DNA from: JAYEHL01 sp041653935
Lineage (GTDB): Bacteria > Chloroflexota > Dehalococcoidia > E44-bin15
Length of the DNA stretch: 10,397 bases
NCBI GenBank assembly: GCA_041653935.1
Contig: JBAZEO010000074.1
Coordinates: 1 to 10,397 of the forward strand
Reading direction: 5' to 3'
Numbering within the stretch: position 1 is the stretch's first letter; each line of letters opens with the position of its first letter. Positions 1 through 7,944 of this stretch are shown here, piece after piece. The notes beneath the pieces were generated by a model, which searched no databases, was not told the DNA's origin, and saw only the letters and a program-made list of their open reading frames with translations. Both the position numbers and the translations under genes were made by a program.

Positions 1-231
1 CAAATGCAGATGCAACAGGTTCAGCAAGCCGCACAGATGCAAATGCAACAGCAACAACAAGCGCAGATGATGGCTGAACAACAGCGACAGGCGCAAGGTA
101 TCCCCGGCGGGGAAGGTTTCAATCCGGCAATGGGCGGACAATCGCCTATCAACGTCAATTCAACCGTCCAGACCAGAGAACGGGTAACGGGAGAGACTAG
201 AGGTGGCGTACCGATAGGAGAAGGATTATGA
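1..231 (+). CDS. C-terminal end of a putative portal protein (5' truncated)
   Basis: The frame is open from base 1 and ends in TGA at 229-231, so only the last 76 residues of a longer protein are visible. The first half is a glutamine/methionine tract (alternating Q and M, then five Q in a row) with scattered alanine. The second half is a polar tail rich in glycine, asparagine, threonine and arginine with no predicted fold. Portal proteins of tailed phages often end in such Gln-rich or disordered tails. The gene lies upstream of the scaffold and capsid genes, where a portal gene is expected. The portal call rests on position and composition only, because no portal core domain is in the window; another head protein with a disordered tail is possible. 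The stop overlaps the next start (ATGA), which suggests translational coupling. Confidence 0.45.
   Translation, partial: QMQMQQVQQAAQMQMQQQQQAQMMAEQQRQAQGIPGGEGFNPAMGGQSPINVNSTVQTRERVTGETRGGVPIGEGL
216..220 (+). promoter_or_regulatory. Shine-Dalgarno site of the 75-aa gene
   Basis: AGGAG, 7 bases before the ATG at 228. It lies inside the end of the preceding gene. A strong site at good spacing is the main evidence that the small overlapping gene at 228 is translated. Confidence 0.6.
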
Positions 232-455
232 TAGACCAGCGACGATTGGATACTATTCTCTTGACCGCGAGGACTAAAGCCAATGAAATACTGGCGAATT
301 ATCATCTGTATATGGTTGGTGATAGGAGTGCTTACAATGGCGAAATTAGAGGACGGGCAATTCCAGAGGACGCAGAACAACCCGAAGATGTTGGCGGAGA
401 AGGCGAAGAACCGGGCGCGCCGCTTGCCGGGGAAATATACGGTCAAGACGGGTGA
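228..455 (+). CDS. Small acidic-tailed hypothetical protein (75 aa)
   Basis: I do not recognise this protein. The first 40 or so residues look like an ordinary amphipathic helical segment (RRLDTILLTARTKANEILAN). From about residue 40 it becomes acidic and rich in glutamate, glycine and proline. The start is supported by AGGAG 7 bases upstream and by the ATGA overlap with the preceding stop. Its last 119 bases lie inside the next gene in another frame. There the small protein is acidic while the LysM protein read from the same DNA is strongly basic. It may be a genuine small virion or assembly protein with a dual-coded tail. Alternatively, only its 5' part is meaningful and the tail is a by-product. 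It has no cysteine. Its function is unknown. Confidence 0.5.
   Translation: MIDQRRLDTILLTARTKANEILANYHLYMVGDRSAYNGEIRGRAIPEDAEQPEDVGGEGEEPGAPLAGEIYGQDG
324..328 (+). promoter_or_regulatory. Shine-Dalgarno site of the LysM gene
   Basis: AGGAG, 8 bases before the ATG at 337. It favours 337 over the in-frame upstream ATG at 283, which has a weaker GAGGA (269-273) at 9 bases. The site lies inside the 75-aa gene. Confidence 0.6.
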
Positions 456-1605
456 TAGCTGGACGAAGATCGCCGAGAAGATTTACGGTCCAGTCTTTCA
501 GGATAACTTCCAGGCACAACGCATGGCGGAGCAGCTTGCCCGCGCCAACCCGAAAGTGGGAGGACTGCGCCCCGGTACGGTGGTAAGGATCGCCCGCCCG
601 CGCCGTAATGCGTTTATCTCTCAAGCGTTCCTGGGTGATACCGGCCCTGCCCCTACGCCAACCGCGCCCGCTTATACCGGAGCCGCCCCACAAGGCGGAA
701 CGCAAGGAACCGCCCCCCAACCTACTGTCAATTACAACGCCGGATCGTATCAAGGCAGGCCGTGGGCGCAAGGTGGAAATGCACCCGCACAGATGGATGG
801 TGTAATCCAGCCAACCTATTTGCCGGGAGCGCAACGACAGCCCGGTTTCAATATGGGACGCTATAACACGGTAACGCAACCGAGTACCGTCAATCCATAC
901 CAGTCGCGCCAGGTTGTGACGGGTGCAGGTACAACCATTACCCTACCGCCACAGCCGGGAAGCGCCGACCCCGTTTATCCGCGCACATACTTACCAGGAC
1001 AAGCACCCACCCAACCCGCTCAAGGATTGGGGTATCGTGATTACAACCAACCTGCAACCGTGACACGCAACTGGCGGGCAGAACAAGCCCCGCCAAATGT
1101 AATCCGTAACCGACGACAACCAGGTGGAGCAGAGCGAGAAGGGAATGACCGCGGTATGTTGGCTACGTTCAACGAGAACGCCCCGCGACCAGACTGGACT
1201 ACCGACGTATGGGAGCGGATCGCAAACACCGGGAAACTCCCGTTGTTTATTTGGGGATGGGACGCTGAAAACGCTGGCATCACACCGGAAATACTTGGCG
1301 GTGATGGGGTAACAACTTTCGGCCTCGGTTATTGGCAAGACCCTATGACGGGTAACTGGATACTGCGTTCTGGAACGCCAACTGCCAGTACATCGTCATC
1401 GTCAACGGGTGGTTGGAGCGGCGGCGGGTACAGTGGTGGGTATAGTCCGGGCTTTCGCGGCGGTGGCGGGGGAACAAGCGGCGGGGGCTATGGCGGCTAT
1501 ACCGGATACGGCGGCGGCGCAGCTCAACGCGCTCAGGGCTATCCAACCGAGGCAGCCAGAATGATACGCGAGGCAGGGATTGGATTGATTAGCTGGAGAA
1601 TCTAA
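337..1605 (+). CDS. LysM-domain protein with long disordered, Gly-rich tail
   Basis: From the preferred ATG the protein has 422 residues. Residues 34-86 form a LysM-type module: it opens with YTVKTGDSWTKIAEKIYG, followed by a helix ending in ANP and a closing strand LRPGTVVRIARP. LysM folds bind peptidoglycan or related glycans, and in phages they also occur in structural tail or baseplate proteins. Residues ~95-290 are low-complexity (Pro, Gln, Gly, Thr, Ala) and probably disordered. Residues ~300-350 contain a Trp-rich segment (WTTDVWERIAN, FIWGW, GYWQDPMTGNW) that may fold. Residues ~358-394 are a glycine/tyrosine/serine tract. The protein ends in a short helix. An in-frame start at 283 would add 18 hydrophobic residues. 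It overlaps the giant gene at TAATG, so it is probably co-translated. A virion-associated role is inferred from position; a lytic activity is not supported, since no catalytic domain is seen. Confidence 0.75.
   Translation: MAKLEDGQFQRTQNNPKMLAEKAKNRARRLPGKYTVKTGDSWTKIAEKIYGPVFQDNFQAQRMAEQLARANPKVGGLRPGTVVRIARPRRNAFISQAFLGDTGPAPTPTAPAYTGAAPQGGTQGTAPQPTVNYNAGSYQGRPWAQGGNAPAQMDGVIQPTYLPGAQRQPGFNMGRYNTVTQPSTVNPYQSRQVVTGAGTTITLPPQPGSADPVYPRTYLPGQAPTQPAQGLGYRDYNQPATVTRNWRAEQAPPNVIRNRRQPGGAEREGNDRGMLATFNENAPRPDWTTDVWERIANTGKLPLFIWGWDAENAGITPEILGGDGVTTFGLGYWQDPMTGNWILRSGTPTASTSSSSTGGWSGGGYSGGYSPGFRGGGGGTSGGGYGGYTGYGGGAAQRAQGYPTEAARMIREAGIGLISWRI
1408..1518 (+). repeat. Glycine-codon low-complexity tract
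   Basis: A run of GGC/GGT/GGG codons with interspersed Tyr and Ser encodes imperfect GGY/SGG/GGGG units near the C-terminus of the LysM protein. It is visible as a GC-rich, purine-rich stretch on the + strand. It is a protein-level low-complexity region, not a mobile repeat. Confidence 0.7.
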
Positions 1606-4600
1606 TGGCACAGAAGAATATTGACTCGCCGTTGCCAGATCAGAACGCCCTAAAGTCTAAGCTGTTCGAGATCATCGAGCAAAAGAAGGGGATGCAGTAT
1701 AACGCGCCCCCTACGTGGACTACGTACCATAGTCCCGATGACGACGAGATTATAAATACCCCCGATCCGGCCCCGGAAGACCTTCACGGTGCGCCTCCTG
1801 GTTGGGATTGGCGTAACGCTCAGGCGGATTGGGAGGGCAACCCCCTTCCTGACGGCGCTCAGTCTTTTGATAAGTACGGCGATCCATACTACGGACCGGG
1901 ATTGAAGGGCGTATGGAATAAGATACGCTCGATGTGGGGTGTGAAAACCACCAATGACCCAGACCGCGGTATATTTGCAATCGAACAGCAAGATTTAATC
2001 AACGAGGAAACGGGCGAGAAGATTGGCACAATGCCCGGTCCTAATCTTGCTAAGACCTGGGAGAATGTTAAAAGCGGTGAGGCTGGTAAAGTACCCGCCG
2101 GGATCGCGAAGGGCATTGAAACTGCTACCGCTGGTGTTTTGGGGCTATTCAACGAGCCTGCCATAGCAAGTAAGAAAACATTTAGCGCCGCGGCTGAGGT
2201 TGGAAGGGTGACTGGTGGCAATCGCCGCGGTATCTTCACGGACTATATCAATAGCCGTACCCCGGAACAGTTGAAAACAGACAATATGTCCGGGCGAGAT
2301 ATTCCCGAAACCTACTACACGGCAGATGGCGAGACGCTAAAAGAGGCATGGGATAGGGGATGGCACGCGGGAGCAATCCTGTATTCGAGTGCATTTGACG
2401 TATCACTGAGGGCTGAGTACATCAAGGCGTTAGACTCTGGCGACGTTGACCCCGACCTTTTGGCTATGGAGTTTGAGAACCCATTGGCTGAAATGGCGGG
2501 TGAAATGATATTCGACCCGCTGAATATCCCGATTGGGCGGGTGTTGACCGCCGAGAAGCGGATAAAGAACGCCTATCAGTTATTCGTGAAACCGATTGAC
2601 GGCTGGACTACTGCGTTCAAGGCGCTGGAAACCGCATCGAATGATACCGAGAAGTTTGAACGCATGGCGGATATTACCAAGATTACCGCCAGCGCCGTCA
2701 AGAAGTCCGCAGCGGGATTGGATAACTATGCCAACAGTCATAAGTTCTTTGGCTTGACCGCAGATGGTAAGCGGTATGTGGTTGGTAGAAGCTCCGGGGA
2801 AGTATATGCGTGGCTGGCCAAGAACGTTGACCCCGATAAGCCGGACGAAGCGATTGAGATGTTTAAGGCTATGGCGAAGATTGGCAGCGGCGATGAGAAA
2901 GAGATAGCCGAGGCGATGAAAACGCTAACCAACTATCGTAAAGCTGTGAAGGCGGGTAAGACTGTCGGTAAGAACTTTACTCTAGCTCCGCTTGTGTCGA
3001 AAGCTGGCCGTGAGGCGGCGATTATTCTAAACAAGCTGATGGATGCTGACTTTCTGGATGAGCTTGCCGCCGCTCAAAAGACTGGCGTGGATGGTGTTGA
3101 GAAGTTTATCAATCGCCGGATGGAAGGGGCGGTTAGTGAAATGTTCCCGTCCATTGACGATCTTGTGAAGCGTCGGGCTGACGCCTTAGCACAGATCGAG
3201 AAGGGTAAGAGCGTCGTCGTAACTAAGAAGGCGCAAATGACAATGGATGGATTTGAAGCGGTGGTAGATGGGCAACAGGTGATCGTGCCTCCAAAGGTTG
3301 CGGACTGGCTTTTAGCAGTAAACAAGCTGAATAACGGCGCGCAAAAGGTTGTATCGCCGTTCAATAAGTTCTTCGCCTATATCTACATGGGACTATCCCC
3401 AGGCTATGCTTTTCGTAACCTTGCTCAAGATATGCTGGTTGGTACGGTTGACTTTGGGATTAAGACCATCACTAAGACCCCCTCGCAGATTATCCAGAAC
3501 GGCGTTGAGTGGATCGGTGGTGTAACGCCGGGTGCGGTAGGCGGCTTCGGTGGGCCTGCTGCTGCGTTTATCCAGAGCCAGGTAAAGACCAACGGCACGA
3601 AGTTGGTTGATGCGCTAAAGAAGATGGATGCGCGGGTTGCTGCTGGTGTATTCGAGGAGTGGAGTTCGATGCGCGTGGTTGGCACGGCGGTAGAAGATGC
3701 CATGCTGCGAATGATGAAACCGGGGCGCGCTATTCCAGATTACGGCGAACTGATTGCCGCTGGTATGCCGGATGAGATGGCTGATTTTATCACCCAGGCA
3801 CTTATCCGTAACAAGGGCGACGTAAAGAAGGCAATGGCAGAAGCGCGTAAAGTGCTGAAACTAGGTGGCGTAGATGCGTTTAGAGTGGTAAAGATAACAG
3901 ATGCCGAGGCCAGCACTTTGACCCGCTTAGGGATACACGACGATATTCTAAATGCCGTAGATAACGCCGTTGACCCTGCTGATTTCAGAGCGAAGAAGGA
4001 TGACATAATCCGGCAGGCGCGTGAGTTTGCCGCTAAGACCTCCGACGAAGTAACTCCCCACTTGCCAGAGGACGAGACGGTTGAGGCGTTAGCGGAAGTG
4101 ATAGACGAACTTCCAGACCAGCGGGCAAAAGAACTGGCCGACGCCTATCACGTTGCCAATCAGCGCACTATGGGGGCGTATGCAGATGTGCTATCAGATT
4201 TACGTAAGTTAGCACCCGATGATCCAGATATTCGAGCAATGGATGGTGTGCTTGACGATACCGCTTATAACGCCATTCTAGAACGGATGCACCGCCGCGC
4301 CTATAACGCCAAGATGGTATCAAACAAGATATTTGTAAAGGGCGCTAACCTGGATGAGATTTGGTCGGCTGCCCCGCTACATATGCCTGGACCTGCACCT
4401 AAGACACCCGCCGAGTTCAAAGATCGTATCTGGCGTGAGTATTACTTTGAGGTCGCTACGTCTACCTGGAATAAGTACAGGGACGATCTTGCTGAGGCGG
4501 TTGAGAATATCGCCCGTAAGGTTGGCAAACAGGATAGCGAAGCCCTGGTGAAAGCGCGTAAAGAGTTGGCTGAGGCGCGCAAGTGGGATAGCGTTCAGCG

Positions 4601-7600
4601 CGAAGATGAGGTGCGGATTGCCCTGCTCCGAGCAAAAGAAAAGGGCAGCAACAAGGATATGGTGTTTATTATCGCCAACCAATACGGTGTTCCTTCTGTC
4701 ACCGAGGGCGGCGCTAAGATGGATCAACGTATTCTGGATACGGTCAATAAGTATTCAGAACAAAAGTTCGATAGCCTGGATGATATTACCGACCCAGAGG
4801 TTGTGCGTAAAGCGTTCAACGCCCGTATCGCTGATGTACCCGCGCAGAAGGTAGCCACTGGGTCGGATGCTGCGCAAGCACCCGTAGCACCCGTGGCTAA
4901 GACCCCGAAGGGTAAGGACTTGTCCAGCTACGCCCCTGCTACACAAAAGTTCTTTGCCCCACGCAAGGAACTGGAAGCCACGCCCTACGGTAAGGTTCTA
5001 TCCGAGCGCATCAAGGCGGAAGCCAGTACGATGCTATCTGAGTACGGCGGTACGACCCGCGTTCCAGTTGGCGACAAAGCACCGGGGATATGGGTGACAC
5101 GCTCCAATAACCCTGAGTGGTATAAGACAATCTACTGGGAAGGCAGTAAGAACAAGGACGCTGTATTCAACGCCCTAAAGCGCATTATTGACGATGAGGG
5201 TAAAGACCTTATCAAGCCTCGTGATGAGACGATCTTGCGTGTGAAGCAGGAAATCTTAGGGCGTTTGGCTGGCGGCGATGAGTGGGGTAATCCACCCGAC
5301 CTTGCTTACATGCTATGGACTGGTAGAACGGATGAGGCGGCAATCTCTTACGGCAAGATGCAGGCGCAGATGAACGCAGCCAGCGGCGCAGATTTGACGT
5401 TTGGGGTAACGAACTTGCAAGACACCTTCCCGTGGCTCGATGAGACCACGATGGCGAAACTGGAAGGGCGGTACTTTGATATTGTTGGCGAACTGGATCA
5501 GGGCGATTACAAGAATACCGCCGAGATCATGCGTAAATCTGGCAGGTACACCGAGGAGGAGATTGACGCTCGTTTGCTGGATGATTGGATGCAACAGAAC
5601 GTCAAGCCAGTTTATGCCGAAGAAGGCTCCGAGGCGTTAGCGGTAATAGAACCCGAACTGGTTGACCCGGTGATGCCCGTCACTACAAAACCAAAGAAGC
5701 CTTACTCACGCGGTACAACCCCAACCCAGGCGAGGGCAACGGAAGAAAACCTTGAAGGTTTAGAGCAGTTGCTAACCCGTATTGCAGATGATTTTGAGGC
5801 TGGCTTTGGTAACACCGTTCCAGTTGAGTCTAACCCCGCCCTAGAGAAGGCGTTGCGTAATTGGGAATTGGACGCCGAGGAGAAGATTAGCGAGGCACGC
5901 TTGATTGCTGCCAATGTAGGTAATGCCGCCCGTGACTTCACGGTGCTAAGTTACCCACAAAAGACCTATGCCGATCTTGCGCTTGCGTATCTCTACCCAT
6001 ACCACTTCTGGTACAGCCGCAGTTATGCACACTGGATGCAGCGGATTGTGACACAACCTGGCGTGGTTGCCGCTTACGCTAAGTATCGTAAGACCCTTGA
6101 GAAGATACACGCTGGCGCGCCCGATTGGTACAAGTATCAGATTAACTCGAATGAGCTGCTAGGGATTGACTCGGATAGCCCGCTGTTTTTCAACCTGGAA
6201 GCTACATTGAACCCGCTAAATGGACTGGTGGGCGTTGACTTCATGGATGCGCGTAAGCGCAAGGATTTCTATACGACCACCCTGGACGATCTGAATAAGT
6301 TTGGTCCTTCCACTTGGACGCCGTTCAGTTGGGCGGCGGCTATTCACATGAAACGAAAGGGAGAGGATGATGCCGCGGCACGTTGGGCTGGAAGGCTCCT
6401 ACCCGCTACATCCACCGTCAAGGCTGGACTGAGCGCGCTGAACATCAACATTGACACCCTGGGCGGTATCAACGAGTTCGATCCGATGGTGCAAATCTTT
6501 AGCGGTGGCATTGACCCGTATGAGCGTGACAGAGTTGGTCGGGCGCTAGGCTGGATGGTTGAGCGTGGCGAGATTGACGCTGCTACTGCGATTGACGCCG
6601 GGTACGCACAAGATGGCGAAGTGTGGCGCGAGGCGCTACGCAGGGCTATCCATTCCCGCGCAGGCGGGCAACTGTCTAGCTTCTTCTTGGGCGTAGGTTT
6701 CAAGGCGCGCAACGTAAGCGACATACAGATTGACAGATTCTATACAGAACAGTATAGGTTAGTGGCACTAAAGAGTACCTTACACCCGGACGAATACCGC
6801 CGTATGTGGGATGGATTGCGCGATAAGTATCCGTTTATGGATACCGTGATCCTGGCTAAGAAGCATGGGGCAGAGCGTGACGAAGCCCTGGCATACAACG
6901 TACTAGGGCGCATCCCGCCGGGTAGTAAGACTACAATTTCTAAGGCGGCAGGCATTGACCCGCGCTTGTTCGATAAATTCTACGAGAACAAAGGCGATAT
7001 GACTGGATGGGCTGAGACAGACAAGCAGAAGTTTATGGCGGCAGTTGTTGACATTGGTGCTATCTTGAATATCCCCACCAGCGCCACGCGTGCAGAATGG
7101 ACCGACGCCAGCATTGCTTACGGTAAGATTGCAGAAGATGGTAAGAAGCAGTTTGGCGATGCCATTGCCGCTATGGAAGATCATTACTACGGCTTAGGCG
7201 AAGATACGGACGCCAAGCGTGAATACATGGATGCCAACCCAATCCTCGGTGATTACCTGGATTTCAAGAGCGGGCAGATTATGGCTAACCCCCTACTGAA
7301 AAGCTACTATGCCGGGATTGAGTATATCCAGCGGTACTATAACTCATTTATGTATGCCAGAATTACCGAGACGTTTGGGGATGATATATACGACTTACAA
7401 GATGCGTACTATGACATCTTCGATCCAAGTGAGAAGAAGAAGTTCTTGAAAGCTAACCCACGATTGAAGAAGTTTTGGGATATGCGGGATGAGCAAGAGA
7501 AGCTCGTTGCCGAGATGACTGTATCTACCGGAAAGAAACTGAAAGAGGGCATACCGGCGGAGTTACGCAAGCAATTGGACGACCAGGCGAGTATTGGCGA

Positions 7601-7832
7601 GGAAGATATAGCCGGGGCGGTAAACCAGCCCCGCGTGCCAGAATACTACCAGTACAGCTATAAGGACTGGATGCAGAACTTCCAGCCGGAGATGCAGCGG
7701 TTACTTGAGGACTATATCTACGGCGGTAAGGACCTTCCCTACGCCGCTAACAACGAACTGGAATACTTTGCTAACAACATGGGCGAAGACCCGGAGATTA
7801 TTCTTGAGCTGATCGAGCAATCCGCTAGATAG
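1605..7832 (+). CDS. Giant virion-associated protein, 2075 aa, cysteine-free
   Basis: One uninterrupted frame starts at the ATG overlapping the previous stop (TAATG), with GGAGA at 1595-1599. The protein looks largely helical. Landmarks: an N-terminal Pro/Asp-rich region (1-100); GEMIFDPLN (near 299-307); SPGYAFRNLAQDM (598-610); a Gly/Ala-rich hydrophobic stretch (633-657); a probable coiled coil (960-1018); Pro/Ala linkers near 1079-1112 and 1349-1380; an aromatic motif LYPYHFWYSRSYAHW ending QPG (1463-1486); EFDPMVQIFSGGIDPYERDRVGRAL (1624-1648, quoted here in part); and two related ANP-x-L helices near 1873-1890 and 1945-1963. From memory, motifs of this kind recur in very large phage virion polypeptides of the polyvalent/ejection-protein type; I cannot name a family with certainty. 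No cysteine is present. I see no peptidase, lysozyme, ADP-ribosyltransferase or RNA polymerase active site. An internal or ejected virion role is inferred from size, lack of cysteine and position between portal and scaffold. Confidence 0.85.
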   Translation: MAQKNIDSPLPDQNALKSKLFEIIEQKKGMQYNAPPTWTTYHSPDDDEIINTPDPAPEDLHGAPPGWDWRNAQADWEGNPLPDGAQSFDKYGDPYYGPGLKGVWNKIRSMWGVKTTNDPDRGIFAIEQQDLINEETGEKIGTMPGPNLAKTWENVKSGEAGKVPAGIAKGIETATAGVLGLFNEPAIASKKTFSAAAEVGRVTGGNRRGIFTDYINSRTPEQLKTDNMSGRDIPETYYTADGETLKEAWDRGWHAGAILYSSAFDVSLRAEYIKALDSGDVDPDLLAMEFENPLAEMAGEMIFDPLNIPIGRVLTAEKRIKNAYQLFVKPIDGWTTAFKALETASNDTEKFERMADITKITASAVKKSAAGLDNYANSHKFFGLTADGKRYVVGRSSGEVYAWLAKNVDPDKPDEAIEMFKAMAKIGSGDEKEIAEAMKTLTNYRKAVKAGKTVGKNFTLAPLVSKAGREAAIILNKLMDADFLDELAAAQKTGVDGVEKFINRRMEGAVSEMFPSIDDLVKRRADALAQIEKGKSVVVTKKAQMTMDGFEAVVDGQQVIVPPKVADWLLAVNKLNNGAQKVVSPFNKFFAYIYMGLSPGYAFRNLAQDMLVGTVDFGIKTITKTPSQIIQNGVEWIGGVTPGAVGGFGGPAAAFIQSQVKTNGTKLVDALKKMDARVAAGVFEEWSSMRVVGTAVEDAMLRMMKPGRAIPDYGELIAAGMPDEMADFITQALIRNKGDVKKAMAEARKVLKLGGVDAFRVVKITDAEASTLTRLGIHDDILNAVDNAVDPADFRAKKDDIIRQAREFAAKTSDEVTPHLPEDETVEALAEVIDELPDQRAKELADAYHVANQRTMGAYADVLSDLRKLAPDDPDIRAMDGVLDDTAYNAILERMHRRAYNAKMVSNKIFVKGANLDEIWSAAPLHMPGPAPKTPAEFKDRIWREYYFEVATSTWNKYRDDLAEAVENIARKVGKQDSEALVKARKELAEARKWDSVQREDEVRIALLRAKEKGSNKDMVFIIANQYGVPSVTEGGAKMDQRILDTVNKYSEQKFDSLDDITDPEVVRKAFNARIADVPAQKVATGSDAAQAPVAPVAKTPKGKDLSSYAPATQKFFAPRKELEATPYGKVLSERIKAEASTMLSEYGGTTRVPVGDKAPGIWVTRSNNPEWYKTIYWEGSKNKDAVFNALKRIIDDEGKDLIKPRDETILRVKQEILGRLAGGDEWGNPPDLAYMLWTGRTDEAAISYGKMQAQMNAASGADLTFGVTNLQDTFPWLDETTMAKLEGRYFDIVGELDQGDYKNTAEIMRKSGRYTEEEIDARLLDDWMQQNVKPVYAEEGSEALAVIEPELVDPVMPVTTKPKKPYSRGTTPTQARATEENLEGLEQLLTRIADDFEAGFGNTVPVESNPALEKALRNWELDAEEKISEARLIAANVGNAARDFTVLSYPQKTYADLALAYLYPYHFWYSRSYAHWMQRIVTQPGVVAAYAKYRKTLEKIHAGAPDWYKYQINSNELLGIDSDSPLFFNLEATLNPLNGLVGVDFMDARKRKDFYTTTLDDLNKFGPSTWTPFSWAAAIHMKRKGEDDAAARWAGRLLPATSTVKAGLSALNINIDTLGGINEFDPMVQIFSGGIDPYERDRVGRALGWMVERGEIDAATAIDAGYAQDGEVWREALRRAIHSRAGGQLSSFFLGVGFKARNVSDIQIDRFYTEQYRLVALKSTLHPDEYRRMWDGLRDKYPFMDTVILAKKHGAERDEALAYNVLGRIPPGSKTTISKAAGIDPRLFDKFYENKGDMTGWAETDKQKFMAAVVDIGAILNIPTSATRAEWTDASIAYGKIAEDGKKQFGDAIAAMEDHYYGLGEDTDAKREYMDANPILGDYLDFKSGQIMANPLLKSYYAGIEYIQRYYNSFMYARITETFGDDIYDLQDAYYDIFDPSEKKKFLKANPRLKKFWDMRDEQEKLVAEMTVSTGKKLKEGIPAELRKQLDDQASIGEEDIAGAVNQPRVPEYYQYSYKDWMQNFQPEMQRLLEDYIYGGKDLPYAANNELEYFANNMGEDPEIILELIEQSAR

Positions 7833-7835
7833 GTA

Positions 7836-7863
7836 TTGCTTTTTAGAACAGTCATGCTATAAT
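7836..7863 (+). promoter_or_regulatory. Extended -10 sigma70-type promoter of the capsid block
   Basis: A perfect TATAAT (7858-7863) is preceded by TG and one base (TGCTATAAT), the full extended -10 element. A weak -35 candidate, TTGCTT (7836-7841), lies 16 bases upstream. The start of transcription would fall near 7869-7871. It sits immediately after the stop of the giant gene in the window's only true intergenic gap, in an AT-rich pocket. The extended -10 would compensate for the poor -35. Confidence 0.7.
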
Positions 7864-7870
7864 GTGTATG

Positions 7871-7899
7871 ATTGTATAACGCCTGACAGATTGATAACG
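7871..7899 (+). repeat. Direct repeat in the capsid leader
   Basis: ATTGTATAACG (7871-7881) and ATTGATAACG (7890-7899) differ by one inserted T and are offset by 19 bases. Both lie between the predicted transcription start and the terminator hairpin; the last G of the second copy is the first base of the stem. This could be a protein or RNA binding element, or chance in AT-rich sequence. Confidence 0.4.
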
Positions 7900-7931
7900 G
7901 GGCGGGTCATTGGACCCGCCCCTTTTATTTT
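7899..7931 (+). terminator. Intrinsic terminator upstream of the scaffold gene
   Basis: A 10-bp perfect stem GGGGCGGGTC (7899-7908) / GACCCGCCCC (7913-7922) closes a 4-base loop and is followed at once by TTTTATTTT (7923-7931). This is the classic rho-independent form on the + strand. The T-tract is missing on the other side, so it acts in one direction only. It would end transcripts from the giant-gene block, but also those from the promoter 40 bases upstream, leaving a leader RNA of about 60 bases unless readthrough occurs. Confidence 0.85.
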
Positions 7932-7938
7932 AACAACT

Positions 7939-7944
7939 GAGGAG
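7939..7944 (+). promoter_or_regulatory. Shine-Dalgarno site of the scaffold gene
   Basis: GAGGAG, 8 bases before the ATG at 7953. It starts just 8 bases after the terminator T-tract, so the hairpin and the initiation region are close but do not overlap. Confidence 0.75.

Noticed and set aside
21..446. Minus-strand frame with a Cys/Ile/Ala-rich end
   Set aside because: The repeated Cys and Ala are simply the reverse reading of the CAG/CAA Gln tract of the portal-like tail.
228..455. Programmed frameshift joining the 75-aa frame to the LysM frame
   Set aside because: No slippery heptamer or downstream structure was seen in the overlap, and each frame has its own well-spaced Shine-Dalgarno site and start.
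3930..3960. HDD triad (residues 778-780 of the giant protein) as an RNA polymerase motif, suggesting an N4-type virion polymerase
   Set aside because: The surrounding residues do not match the T7/N4 motif C, and no motif A or motif B with its Arg/Lys/Tyr pattern was found elsewhere. Probably chance.
7875..7880. Second -10 box (TATAAC) for a tandem promoter
   Set aside because: No -35-like hexamer at 16-18 bases upstream and no proper TGn extension; better explained as part of the leader direct repeat.
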